Positions 45,266-53,338 of a DNA stretch of 64,000 bases are shown here, in pieces. Every line of letters begins with the position of its first letter. Position 1 is the stretch's first letter. The notes under the pieces are model-generated. The model was not told where the DNA came from. It searched no databases and saw nothing but the letters and a program-made list of their open reading frames with translations. A program made the translations under genes and the position numbers. The DNA lies in assembly GCF_021513235.1 (NCBI RefSeq), contig NZ_CP090976.1:372001-436000 (forward strand), given 5' to 3'. Source of the stretch: Kaistella sp. 97-N-M2. Its GTDB lineage: Bacteria > Bacteroidota > Bacteroidia > Flavobacteriales > Weeksellaceae.

Positions 45266-48133
45266 TTATTTCACGATCATTTTCGTCACCGCAACTCCTT
45301 TCTCCGATTTCAGCTGAAGAAGATACATTCCGGTTTTTAAACCCTTAAGCGGGATCGCTTCGTCGCCATTATCTTTCGAAACTTTTGTAGTCCTGATCAA
45401 TTTTCCGGCGAGATCATAAATGTTTACCCAACCGTTTTTCGCGTTCGTGTAGCGAATATTGGCGGTTCCGTTCATAACCGGATTTTGCGTAAGCACTAAG
45501 GAAACGGCGTTTTTATTTTGACCGATTTCGTCGGTACCTAAAGCCGACGCATTTCCAAAAATCCTAAACCCGCCCGGTTCGATGGTAATCGGCGTAGTTG
45601 TGCTCGAAACAGAAAATCCGGAGTTATCCATTAAATTTACCCAATTCCCCGTGTAGGGAAAGTTCGGAACAATATTTTGAGACGTTAACGTAAAGTTCGC
45701 CAGAATCACTACATTTTTTAAAGCATTTGCAGCGGCGGCGTTATTAATATAAATTCTCGGCATTAAATTTCCGGATTCTACGGTGAATGTTTTCGTGTTG
45801 AAAACGTCATTAGCCAGACGCAGTTCGAGGATTTTTGCCCAGGTATCGTAGACCGATTTCCGCGCGGCATCCACATCGTATGCCAAACCAAACGCCGACG
45901 GTTTCGGACTAAGTTTGCAGTCGCCCGGCGTGGCATCATCTTCCGTATTCACCGTACCGTTTTCGCACGTATAAATACTTTTATCGAAGCCCAACTCTGC
46001 AAACTGCCAGATCATTTTCGGTCCGGGAACCGTCAGGAAAACTGCCGCATAAGCTTTTTGTCGCTGCAGCGCAGTCGCAAGATCTCTTGTGCTGTAGCCC
46101 GCGCCTTCCGCGCCAAACGTAATGTTTTTGTACATGATTCTTTCTTCATCATGACTTTCGCCATAACTGATCGCGCGTCTGTCGGAAAAACCGTGCGCGC
46201 TGTAATTAACGCGGTTAAAACTGCTGTTCGCGGAGAATCCCATTGTGTTTTGGTTGTACTGCGTTGTTTCTTTATCCCACATCATCACGCCTTTTCCTTC
46301 GTTTACTTTGTAATTGCCCCACTGTGCTTCTTCGGAATCTGTTCCTAAATGCTCAAAAATGATATAGGACGTTGGGTCGTAACTCCACTGATTATCGGCA
46401 TAACCTTTCAAAATATTCACGCGGTCCTGCTGATATGCGTTCGTGCAGGCATCGTCGCCGGCGGTACAGTTTTGGGTGAAACCTTTGGTGAGATCCCACC
46501 GAAAACCGTCTACTTTATATTCTTTGATCCACTGTTCCAAAACGCGGTTCACGTAATATTTGGTTTCGGGTTTGGAATGGTTGAAATCATTAAACACGCT
46601 GTAAGAATGTTTCGCAACCTGATTGAAGTAAGGATTATCTGGCGCCGGATCGCCGAAACCATCTCCATCCGGATCGATCATCCACATTCTTTCGATGGGA
46701 CTTCTGCCCGTAGCGTGATTTAAAGCAACATCTAAAATGACGGCGATACCGTTTTGGTGACACAGATCGATAAATTCTTTAAATTTTTCCGGTGTTCCGT
46801 AGGCTTTATCGAGGGCATAATGGAAGGCCGTGTTGTAACCCCAGGAACTATTGCCGTCAAATTCCATAACAGGCATTAGTTCAACTGCGTTAATTTTTAA
46901 AGATTTTAAATAATTAATCTTATCAATCAGGGACTGCCAAGTTTTTTGGGTCGTGAAATCTCTTACCAATAATTCATAAACAATTAAATTTTCTTTCGCA
47001 GGTTTGGCAAAGTTCGTAACTGTCCAGTTGTAGGCAGATTTTGCCGTTTGGATAACGGAAACTTCGAAATCCTGACCGGCAGGATAAACCGGAAGATCCG
47101 GATAAACCATTGCATCCTGATTGATGTACTGATCGTCGTACGGGGAAAGAACCAATGGCGAATAAGGATCCGCGACCTTAATTCCGTCCGCAGTCCTGTA
47201 CTGGAATGTGTAAATCTGTTGCGGCGTTAAACCCGTGATTTCCGTCCAGTATAAATTAGGATTGGCAGTGTCCTTTTTCATGAGGTAGGTGCCGCTGACC
47301 GTCCAGTTGTTAAAGCTTCCGATGACGTGGACGTACGCTTTTCCGGGCGCATACAAAGCCAACCCTACTTTCGTCGGATCTGCAGGATCATAATTAATTC
47401 CCTGTCTCATATAGGCGGGAACCGGCGCGCTTTCCACAGGAATTGCAAGCGAAACGCTGAAAGATTTTACAACTTCGCTGCCGTCTGCCGCGCTCGTTGC
47501 CACCACATCGATGGTAGCATCCTGCGTTACCGTGTAAGGAAAATTTAAAGTTGTGGACGCCGAAGAACTTGTGTACACCGGCGTTCCATTGGCTTTAACC
47601 ACATAGTTGGCGGGTAGTGACGATGTTCCGGTAATATTGATCACGGTTCCCGCATTGACGATATTCGTGCTTCCCGGAACCGGATTTGTTAAATTAAACT
47701 GAAATCGACCGACATTCACCAAAATATCCTGAGACTGAGCGCTTCCGTTAACGGTTTTAACGAGAAAGCCAATTTTTGCGAGTGGATTTGGGCGGTTCCC
47801 GTAAAAAGATTTTACGGTATTCATTGTATAAGTGTAAGTACCGGTTGCGCCCGAACTCGAAACGTAAGTCAGTTTATTTACAGGATCCGAAGCGGTCCAG
47901 GAGCCGTTGGTCGGACAATCAGCCTGCGAATTACTGGTGTCCACAGACCAGGCCCAAAGATAAAGCGAATGCGAGGTGGCCACGCCAAAAGCGGTTTCAT
48001 TTACCGTAAAAGTAATGGTAAGGGCTTCGGTCTCATTAAACGTGGGCGGATTTACAGAATAGGTAATCTGCTGCTGTGCAAAGGCCGCGAAAGGTAACAG
48101 CACAGCTAAAATTAGCGAGTAAAAATATTTCAT
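45266..48133 (-). CDS. Secreted alpha-amylase family glycosidase with T9SS sorting domain
   Basis: The 955-residue protein has a signal peptide (to LPFAAFAQQ), Ig-like N-terminal modules, a starch-binding-like CBM48/E-set domain (YVHVIGSFNNW), and a GH13 barrel. Catalytic residues can be seen: nucleophile D547 in GFRWDL, acid/base E594 in IIFEHLG and D662 in GESHDEERI. The last 80 residues form a type A sorting domain (VNIYDLAGKLIRTTKV, GMYLLQL, KMIVK), so it is exported through type IX secretion to the cell surface. Substrate is probably starch, glycogen or related glucans. The ATG at 48133 begins the signal peptide. Confidence 0.92.
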   Translation of the reverse strand: MKYFYSLILAVLLPFAAFAQQQITYSVNPPTFNETEALTITFTVNETAFGVATSHSLYLWAWSVDTSNSQADCPTNGSWTASDPVNKLTYVSSSGATGTYTYTMNTVKSFYGNRPNPLAKIGFLVKTVNGSAQSQDILVNVGRFQFNLTNPVPGSTNIVNAGTVINITGTSSLPANYVVKANGTPVYTSSSASTTLNFPYTVTQDATIDVVATSAADGSEVVKSFSVSLAIPVESAPVPAYMRQGINYDPADPTKVGLALYAPGKAYVHVIGSFNNWTVSGTYLMKKDTANPNLYWTEITGLTPQQIYTFQYRTADGIKVADPYSPLVLSPYDDQYINQDAMVYPDLPVYPAGQDFEVSVIQTAKSAYNWTVTNFAKPAKENLIVYELLVRDFTTQKTWQSLIDKINYLKSLKINAVELMPVMEFDGNSSWGYNTAFHYALDKAYGTPEKFKEFIDLCHQNGIAVILDVALNHATGRSPIERMWMIDPDGDGFGDPAPDNPYFNQVAKHSYSVFNDFNHSKPETKYYVNRVLEQWIKEYKVDGFRWDLTKGFTQNCTAGDDACTNAYQQDRVNILKGYADNQWSYDPTSYIIFEHLGTDSEEAQWGNYKVNEGKGVMMWDKETTQYNQNTMGFSANSSFNRVNYSAHGFSDRRAISYGESHDEERIMYKNITFGAEGAGYSTRDLATALQRQKAYAAVFLTVPGPKMIWQFAELGFDKSIYTCENGTVNTEDDATPGDCKLSPKPSAFGLAYDVDAARKSVYDTWAKILELRLANDVFNTKTFTVESGNLMPRIYINNAAAANALKNVVILANFTLTSQNIVPNFPYTGNWVNLMDNSGFSVSSTTTPITIEPGGFRIFGNASALGTDEIGQNKNAVSLVLTQNPVMNGTANIRYTNAKNGWVNIYDLAGKLIRTTKVSKDNGDEAIPLKGLKTGMYLLQLKSEKGVAVTKMIVK

Positions 48134-48248
48134 TTTGATCAGTTTAGGATGTAAAAATAAATAAAGTTCCTGTATAAAACTCAAAAGCCTGTATTTATTT
48201 TTGATTTATAACCTATTCATAATCAATCATTATGAGACATTAAAAGCA

Positions 48249-48992
48249 TCAGATGGAAGTACTTTCGTGCGATTTATTCATCCCGCTGTAATCGATCTGA
48301 TTTTTGCTCTCCGAAATTTTAGCGGAATTTTCGAGAAGGAAATTTTTGCCTTCCAGAAGTTCCGTCAGCAACGTGCGCATCTGTTCGGCGGCAACTTCGG
48401 GCAAATGCGATTTTTTCGCCGCTTCGATCACCTGCCTTTTGCCGTTCTGCTGAATTCTGGCAAGATCATCTTTGCTGAATAGATTGAAAAACTGCTCTTC
48501 GATGTTGTAATACTTGTAATCGGTTTCCGTGGAGAGAATTTCGGGCGCCGGAAAATTCAGCAGCTTTACTTTTCGGTTCTGCTCATCAACTTCCCACTGG
48601 AATTTTTCAAAATCGTACCCAATTAAAACTTTTGCCTGAATAATGACCAAAGCTTTCTTCTTGGACGGAATAAAATTGAGAAGTTTGGTGGTTTCCTCGT
48701 AATTATAGATTTCGTTGAAATGGCCTTCTGCCGCCACAACTTTAAACACTTTTCGCATGCTTTCCGCAATGGTGTGCGAACTTTCTGTGATCATTGCCGG
48801 TTGCGCAGTCATTTTCTTCGAAGCTAAAAAAGCGATCACGCCACCCAAAATCAAACCTAAAAGCAACATCAAAATCGTCATCATAGAATTAATGGATTCG
48901 CTTTGCGTCATTTGATAGAGAAAAAAAACGAGGAAAATAACCATTAAAATTCCGACCGACCACAACGCTGTTTTTATTTTATTGAATTTCAT
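48249..48992 (-). CDS. DUF4230 family membrane-anchored protein
   Basis: The 247-residue protein has two N-terminal membrane segments (about 9-25 and 38-57) and a soluble domain with KKKALVIIQAKVLIGYDFEKFQWEVDEQNRKVKLLNFPAPEIL, the DUF4230 pattern. The C-terminal part is helical and charged. Function is unknown. It lies upstream of the amylase gene on the same strand, 116 bp apart. Confidence 0.85.
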   Translation of the reverse strand: MKFNKIKTALWSVGILMVIFLVFFLYQMTQSESINSMMTILMLLLGLILGGVIAFLASKKMTAQPAMITESSHTIAESMRKVFKVVAAEGHFNEIYNYEETTKLLNFIPSKKKALVIIQAKVLIGYDFEKFQWEVDEQNRKVKLLNFPAPEILSTETDYKYYNIEEQFFNLFSKDDLARIQQNGKRQVIEAAKKSHLPEVAAEQMRTLLTELLEGKNFLLENSAKISESKNQIDYSGMNKSHESTSI

Positions 48993-49040
48993 CTGCTTTA
49001 ATTTATGTAAAGATAGGAATTTTGAAAAATCGCCTCGGCT

Positions 49041-49580
49041 TTATTTCTTTGCCAGAAAGGTGGGCGGCAAAATCAGTTCCTCGAACTTTCCCTTCACTTC
49101 CAATTTTTTAAAATATAGATTTCGCGCCATTATTTTGAGCATCAGATCTTTATCGAAGAATTTCCAGAAAGGATCGTCGTGAACGCGCCTGGGTTTACGA
49201 ACAACGTAAAAAGCCGTTTCCCAGGAATCCGGATTGTGATCGAACTCGATAATTCCGCAGTTTTCGGGGATTGTCGCCGCCTCGATCATTCCCTGCGGCA
49301 GCAGAAAGCTGAATTCGTTGCAGGGATAATCGCCGCAGGAAATTTTGTCGTGTTTTAAAAATTTTTCCTTCGTTTGCTGATTCTGATATTTTTTTTTGAA
49401 ATCATTTTTGAAGTCAGCTTTCGAAAATTTAATTTCTATTTCGTGGCTGAAACCTTTTTCATTAATTATTAAAATATCAGCTTCCCAATCGGAGTGGAAA
49501 TGATTTGTTAAAACAAGATCCTTCTCGAAATCGCAAAATTTGGAGATATAATTATAGGTAAGTTCTTCTACTTTTAGCAT
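49041..49580 (-). CDS. Putative PD-(D/E)xK nuclease-like protein (MmcB-like)
   Basis: The 179-residue protein carries WEADILIINEKGFSHEIEIKFSKADFKND (about residues 31-59), which fits the PD-(D/E)xK arrangement of an Asp, then E-x-K, as in MmcB-like DNA-repair proteins; the remainder is unlike anything I can name. No signal peptide. A role in DNA processing is plausible but not shown. It sits 12 bp downstream of the LuxE-like gene on the same strand. Confidence 0.6.
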   Translation of the reverse strand: MLKVEELTYNYISKFCDFEKDLVLTNHFHSDWEADILIINEKGFSHEIEIKFSKADFKNDFKKKYQNQQTKEKFLKHDKISCGDYPCNEFSFLLPQGMIEAATIPENCGIIEFDHNPDSWETAFYVVRKPRRVHDDPFWKFFDKDLMLKIMARNLYFKKLEVKGKFEELILPPTFLAKK

Positions 49581-49592
49581 GAAATTTAAATA

Positions 49593-50651
49593 TTAAGAGA
49601 CGAGCAGGCTGCACCCGCGAATATCAGAATGATCGATCCTTCCCAAAACCTGAAATGGATTCGACAAAACTCCTTTATCATTCCGAACGAAGTGAGGAAT
49701 CTCAAAATCTGCAAGGACTTTGCCCAAATCCTGCGTCGCAATAAAACTGCAGGAATGCCGGTTTGCCAGATCGATGATGTTGATGGCGCCATTTCTGCCG
49801 GCTTCAACATAAGAAAAAGGATCTTCCGTATTTCTGATGAGAATGCGCATCCAGTTTGGACTTTCGTAAATATTTTGACCTAAGGAATAGGCTTGGGAGA
49901 GCAATTCGGTCATGGAATATTCGGAGTAGATTTTATCGGTACCGAAACCTTTGTGAAAAATTTTTAAGAGTTCGTCTTTCGTCATTTCTTCTTTCCGGCC
50001 TTTCATTCCGCCCGTTTCGATGATTGTAAGTTGTTGTGAAGAGGAGATGATGTGCCGATTTGCTTCGACGAAATCGAGAAAATCCAGCAGCGCGAAAGAA
50101 ACTCCAAATAAAATTACCTTTTTATTTTCGGCGGAGAGTTTTTGCAGAAGGGCCAAAAGTTCGGCGTGATTGTAAAGAAAATAGCCGTTTTCGGGTTTCC
50201 CGGATTTCTTCATCAGGAAATCGACCATGTAAATTAAAGAAGAATTCTGCTTTTCCAGATAACTCGGCAGCAAACCGAGGAAAATATAATCTTCGGGCGG
50301 ACCGATGAACTGTCCGAAACTTTTCGCAATACTTTCGCGATATAAATTTTCGTCGGCGATCCAGTGTTTGGAAAGATTCATCTGCGTGGTGCCGGAACTT
50401 TGAAAAAAAAGGTCCGTGGATTTTGTTTCATCTAAAATCGTGTGATTTTTAAACATTTCGATGGGCAGAAAAGGGATTTGTTCAACTTCGTGAATGTTCT
50501 TGGGATCGATGTTTAAATAGTCTACAAATTTGCGGTAAACTTGTATATTTTGATATTGATAGCGGAAAGTTTCCAGGCATTTTTGCTGGAAACCGGCTTC
50601 GGTTTGTATGTTGAAAATGTTTTTAACCACGGAGATACGGAGTTTTTGCAC
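49593..50651 (-). CDS. LuxE/PaaK-like acyl-protein synthetase (acyltransferase)
   Basis: The 352-residue protein shows the LuxE family blocks FFQSSGTTQMNLSKHWI (adenylate-forming loop, about 85-101), LLPSYLEKQNSSLIYMVD, GGMKGRKEEMTKDEL and YSMTELLSQAYS. Members activate acyl or aryl groups as adenylates. The annotated start is a GTG at 50651 inside a CACGGAG-type repeat; a second GTG at 50630 is also possible, and no ATG exists where family similarity begins. Near the C-terminus a dispersed repeat is read in frame as IPHFVRNDKG. Both ends therefore look altered by repeat insertion. Substrate unknown. Confidence 0.82.
   Translation of the reverse strand: MQKLRISVVKNIFNIQTEAGFQQKCLETFRYQYQNIQVYRKFVDYLNIDPKNIHEVEQIPFLPIEMFKNHTILDETKSTDLFFQSSGTTQMNLSKHWIADENLYRESIAKSFGQFIGPPEDYIFLGLLPSYLEKQNSSLIYMVDFLMKKSGKPENGYFLYNHAELLALLQKLSAENKKVILFGVSFALLDFLDFVEANRHIISSSQQLTIIETGGMKGRKEEMTKDELLKIFHKGFGTDKIYSEYSMTELLSQAYSLGQNIYESPNWMRILIRNTEDPFSYVEAGRNGAINIIDLANRHSCSFIATQDLGKVLADFEIPHFVRNDKGVLSNPFQVLGRIDHSDIRGCSLLVS
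49674..49703. repeat. Dispersed repeat (CATTCCGAACGAAGTGAGGA type) inside the LuxE-like gene
   Basis: The plus strand reads TTTATCATTCCGAACGAAG then TGAGGAATCTC, a sequence type I know from memory as a dispersed intergenic repeat in many bacteria. Here it is inside a coding gene and translated as IPHFVRNDKG between LADFE and VLSNPFQVLGRID. Confidence 0.75.
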
Positions 50652-50665
50652 GGAGTTTACAGAGA
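50627..50665. repeat. CACGGAG-type repeat, left boundary of the GxxExxY unit
   Basis: The plus strand reads CCACGGAGATACGGAG, then TTTTTGCACGGAGTTTACAGAGA. It is the approximate inverse of the block at 51067-51100, and it encodes the first residues of the LuxE-like protein on the minus strand. Confidence 0.85.
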
Positions 50666-50666
50666 T

Positions 50667-51056
50667 CTAAAGAGCAACATCGCCATTGAGAATTCTTTTG
50701 TAACCGTTTTTAAATAATTTTGTATTGAAATTGATAAGCAAACCCAGTCTACAGCCGCTTAATTTTAAATAAGTTAAAACCTGTGCAAGATGGACATCAT
50801 TTAAAGATTCACAAGATTTTACATCGATAATCACCTTTCGTTCGACCATCAGATCTAATCTATAACCGATATCTAATCTTACATTTTCGTAGACCAAAGG
50901 CATTGCTTTTTGCTTTTCTATTAACAAACCTGTTTTTGATAACTCGTAAAAAAGACATTCTTCATAGGCACTTTCAAGAAGTCCAGGTCCTAAATTTCGA
51001 TGAATCTTAAGTCCTGAATCAAACACGATTTGCGATATTTCATTTTCGTGCAGCAT
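50667..51056 (-). CDS. GxxExxY family protein (PD-(D/E)xK fold)
   Basis: The 129-residue protein has the naming motif GLLESAY at residues 25-31 and a nuclease-like core: R66 and D68 in GYRLDLMV, then D78 and K80 in IIDVKS. The family is widespread, of unknown function, and often found among dispersed repeats. Its ATG overlaps the lpxH stop by one base (TAATG), and its stop lies at the edge of the repeat at 50627-50665. It thus sits as an insert between lpxH and the LuxE-like gene. Confidence 0.9.
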   Translation of the reverse strand: MLHENEISQIVFDSGLKIHRNLGPGLLESAYEECLFYELSKTGLLIEKQKAMPLVYENVRLDIGYRLDLMVERKVIIDVKSCESLNDVHLAQVLTYLKLSGCRLGLLINFNTKLFKNGYKRILNGDVAL

Positions 51057-51859
51057 TATGATAAATCTGTGTGCTCCGTGAAAACCTCTGAGACGCCGTG
51101 TTTAAAAGATTTCAGCTGAAATTCAGTTTGAAATTCACCATACGTAAAATACGTAATCCAGTCGCCCAGGTTGATGTACTTCGCTTTGCCGTTTTCCAGC
51201 TCGAGAACCATGGGCAAATGCCGATGACCGTAAATAAAATAATCGATCTTTTCGGTCTTGAGTTTTTCTTTGGAATAAATAATCAGAAACTCTTTGTCTT
51301 CGCCCAAAAAAGCTTTGTCTTCTTCGCCGGAAATCATCTTGTTTTTCGTGGAAAAATAGATGGCCATTTTCATGGCGATATCGGGATGAAGCCATTTGAA
51401 AGCCCACTGCGCAAGAGGATTTGTGAAAAGTTTCTTCATTCTTTTATAGCCTTTATCGCCCGGACCTAATCCATCGCCGTGCGCCAAAAGGAAATTTTTA
51501 CCGTTGATTTCGAAATACTGCTTGTTAAAGAAAACTTTGCACCCAATCTCTTCTTCGAAATAATTTTTCATCCACAAATCGTGGTTGCCAACAAACATGT
51601 AAAGGTCAATTCCCGAATCTTTTAATTCGGCTAATTTTCCTAGAACACGAACGTAACCTTTCGGAACGACGTGGTTCCATTCATGCCAAAAATCGAAGAG
51701 ATCGCCCATGAGAAACAAAACCTGCGCATCAGCTTTTATTTCCTCCAGCCAGCGAATAAACTTTTCCTCACGGATCTTGCTTTCTTTCGGCGTGGGCGCA
51801 CCAAAATGTTGGTCGGACGCGAAATAGATTTTTTTATTGGGTTCTAAAGTGATCTTCAT
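51056..51859 (-). CDS. lpxH: UDP-2,3-diacylglucosamine diphosphatase-type metallophosphoesterase
   Basis: The 267-residue protein has the calcineurin-like metal motifs: SDQHFG (DxH), GDLFDFW, GNHD, LAHGDG and YGHRHLP. These match LpxH, which cleaves UDP-2,3-diacylglucosamine to lipid X in lipid A synthesis at the inner membrane. The final residues KHGVSEVFTEHTDLS are encoded by the CACGGAG-type repeat at 51067-51100 and look like a replaced or extended tail. Confidence 0.9.
   Translation of the reverse strand: MKITLEPNKKIYFASDQHFGAPTPKESKIREEKFIRWLEEIKADAQVLFLMGDLFDFWHEWNHVVPKGYVRVLGKLAELKDSGIDLYMFVGNHDLWMKNYFEEEIGCKVFFNKQYFEINGKNFLLAHGDGLGPGDKGYKRMKKLFTNPLAQWAFKWLHPDIAMKMAIYFSTKNKMISGEEDKAFLGEDKEFLIIYSKEKLKTEKIDYFIYGHRHLPMVLELENGKAKYINLGDWITYFTYGEFQTEFQLKSFKHGVSEVFTEHTDLS
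51067..51100. repeat. CTCCGTG-type repeat, right boundary of the GxxExxY unit
   Basis: The plus strand reads CTGTGTGCTCCGTG, then AAAACCTCTGAGACGCCGTG, an approximate inverse of 50627-50665. It lies inside the 3' end of lpxH. Confidence 0.82.
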
Positions 51860-51930
51860 TTTTTTTAAGAATTACATGAATTTTTCGAATTACGCGAATT
51901 AACACATTTTCAAATTTTATAATTCTCAAA

Positions 51931-52377
51931 TTAATTTTGGTCTTCTGCAAACCATTCTCCGTACGAGTTTTCGGTTTCGTGAAGTTTGAGATAAGCTAAA
52001 GTAACGCTTTCCGGCAGCAGGTTTTTTATTTTTGCGGCGATATCGTAAAGCATATTTTCGCACGTCGGCTGATAAGTGCAGTAAATTACTTTATGCCCTT
52101 TTTCTTCTAAATCTTCGCCCAATTTTTTGTGTGGCGAAATTCCGTTAAGCATCACGGCATGATCCCAAACATCGATGATCTCTGACTTAACAATTTTTTT
52201 GATGTCGCCAAAATCGACGACCATTCCGTTTTTGGGATGGTCCAGATCGTTGACGGGATTTCCTTTTACGGTAACAAACAGTTTATAGGAATGTCCGTGC
52301 ATATTTTTGCATTTGCCGTCGTAATTGTAAAGAACGTGGGCGGTTTCGAAAGTGAAAATCTTGGTGATGCGTATCAT
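51931..52377 (-). CDS. queD: 6-carboxytetrahydropterin synthase
   Basis: The 148-residue protein has zinc ligands H14 (FETAH), H27 and H29 (MHGHS), the catalytic C23 (CKNMHGH), PTCENM and the C-terminal LHETENSYGEW glutamate. It converts dihydroneopterin triphosphate to carboxytetrahydropterin in queuosine/7-deazaguanine synthesis. The other que genes are not in the window, so a PTPS-type role in another pterin pathway is not excluded. The 71-bp gap to lpxH holds short AATTCG-type repeats. Confidence 0.92.
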   Translation of the reverse strand: MIRITKIFTFETAHVLYNYDGKCKNMHGHSYKLFVTVKGNPVNDLDHPKNGMVVDFGDIKKIVKSEIIDVWDHAVMLNGISPHKKLGEDLEEKGHKVIYCTYQPTCENMLYDIAAKIKNLLPESVTLAYLKLHETENSYGEWFAEDQN

Positions 52378-52528
52378 GCTGCAAAGATAAAGAAAGTTTA
52401 ATCTTTTTTAATGATATCGAAACATTCGCTGTGAACCTGGTGCTACCAACATAAAAAAGTACAGTCCGAAAATTTAAAGAATAATTTAATAAGAGGGAAA
52501 AACGTAACTTTCAGTAAACAAACAGAGT

Positions 52529-53182
52529 ATGTTTTTCCTAGATCTCCTTTTTCCGAACCGCTGTCTGGACTGCAACCGTATCATTCATCAAAATGAAGTG
52601 GTTTGCGCAGCGTGTTTTGACCAGATTTATTTTACGCATCATCATTTTGATCAGACTAATTTGCTGAAGGAACGCTGCCAGCTTCTTTTTCCTGTAGAAA
52701 GCGCCGTGGCGCTGATGCAGTTTGAAGATGAAAGTCTGAGCCGAAAAATAATTCACCAGTTAAAATATGGCGGCCGCCCAAAAGTTGGAAAAACCTTGGC
52801 GCAATGGGTTTTGGAGAAAACAAATTTGAAAGAGTTGCAACCCGATCTCCTCGTAACGGTGCCACTTCACCGCCGGAAACTGAGAGAAAGAGGCTACAAT
52901 CAGCTTCATTTGTTTGCCGATACTTTATCTGAAGATCTAGGGATTCCGTGCGATCATTCTTTAATCAAAAGAAATTTCTACAAAAAAGCGCAGGCGAAAA
53001 AGAATAAGGCGCAGCGCGATAAAAGCAAAAATCCATTCAGCATCACGAAAGAAATCAGGGGCAAACATATCCTCGTTATCGATGATGTTTTCACGACGGG
53101 AAAGACAATGAGCGATGTGGTTTGGGAAATTTTGAAAAATCCGGAGAACAGGGTTTCGGTGTTGGTGATGGCGATGGATTAG
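52529..53182 (+). CDS. ComF family protein (phosphoribosyltransferase-like)
   Basis: The 217-residue protein begins with a zinc-finger-like segment (CLDC at about 12-15, CAAC near 31), then LKYGGRPKVGKTLAQW, VPLHRRKLRERGYNQ and the PRPP-binding motif VIDDVFTTGKT near residue 185. ComF proteins are needed for DNA uptake in competent bacteria, with a helper role in ssDNA import. No other competence gene is adjacent. A dispersed repeat follows directly after the stop. Confidence 0.92.
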   Translation: MFFLDLLFPNRCLDCNRIIHQNEVVCAACFDQIYFTHHHFDQTNLLKERCQLLFPVESAVALMQFEDESLSRKIIHQLKYGGRPKVGKTLAQWVLEKTNLKELQPDLLVTVPLHRRKLRERGYNQLHLFADTLSEDLGIPCDHSLIKRNFYKKAQAKKNKAQRDKSKNPFSITKEIRGKHILVIDDVFTTGKTMSDVVWEILKNPENRVSVLVMAMD

Positions 53183-53291
53183 TCTTCACGCTAAATCCTT
53201 CTCGATGGAGAGGAACTCGTAAGCTTTTTTAGAGTAACCCGTTTCTGCTGAAGTCCTCACCCTAAATCCCTCTCCAAGGGAGAGGGACTTG
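53181..53291. repeat. Two copies of a CCTCACCC-type hairpin repeat
   Basis: Copy 1 (53181-53218) is degenerate (TCTTCACGCTAAATCC, then TTCTCGATGGAGAGGAACT). Copy 2 (53253-53291) reads TCCTCACCCTAAATCC with the stem CCCTCTCC/GGAGAGGG and a 3-nt loop. They are about 72 bp apart, in the same orientation, between comF and upp stops. Confidence 0.82.
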
Positions 53292-53338
53292 AGCGCGTTT
53301 ATTTTTATCAAAGCGTATTCTTTTAGCGCAGAGAATTT

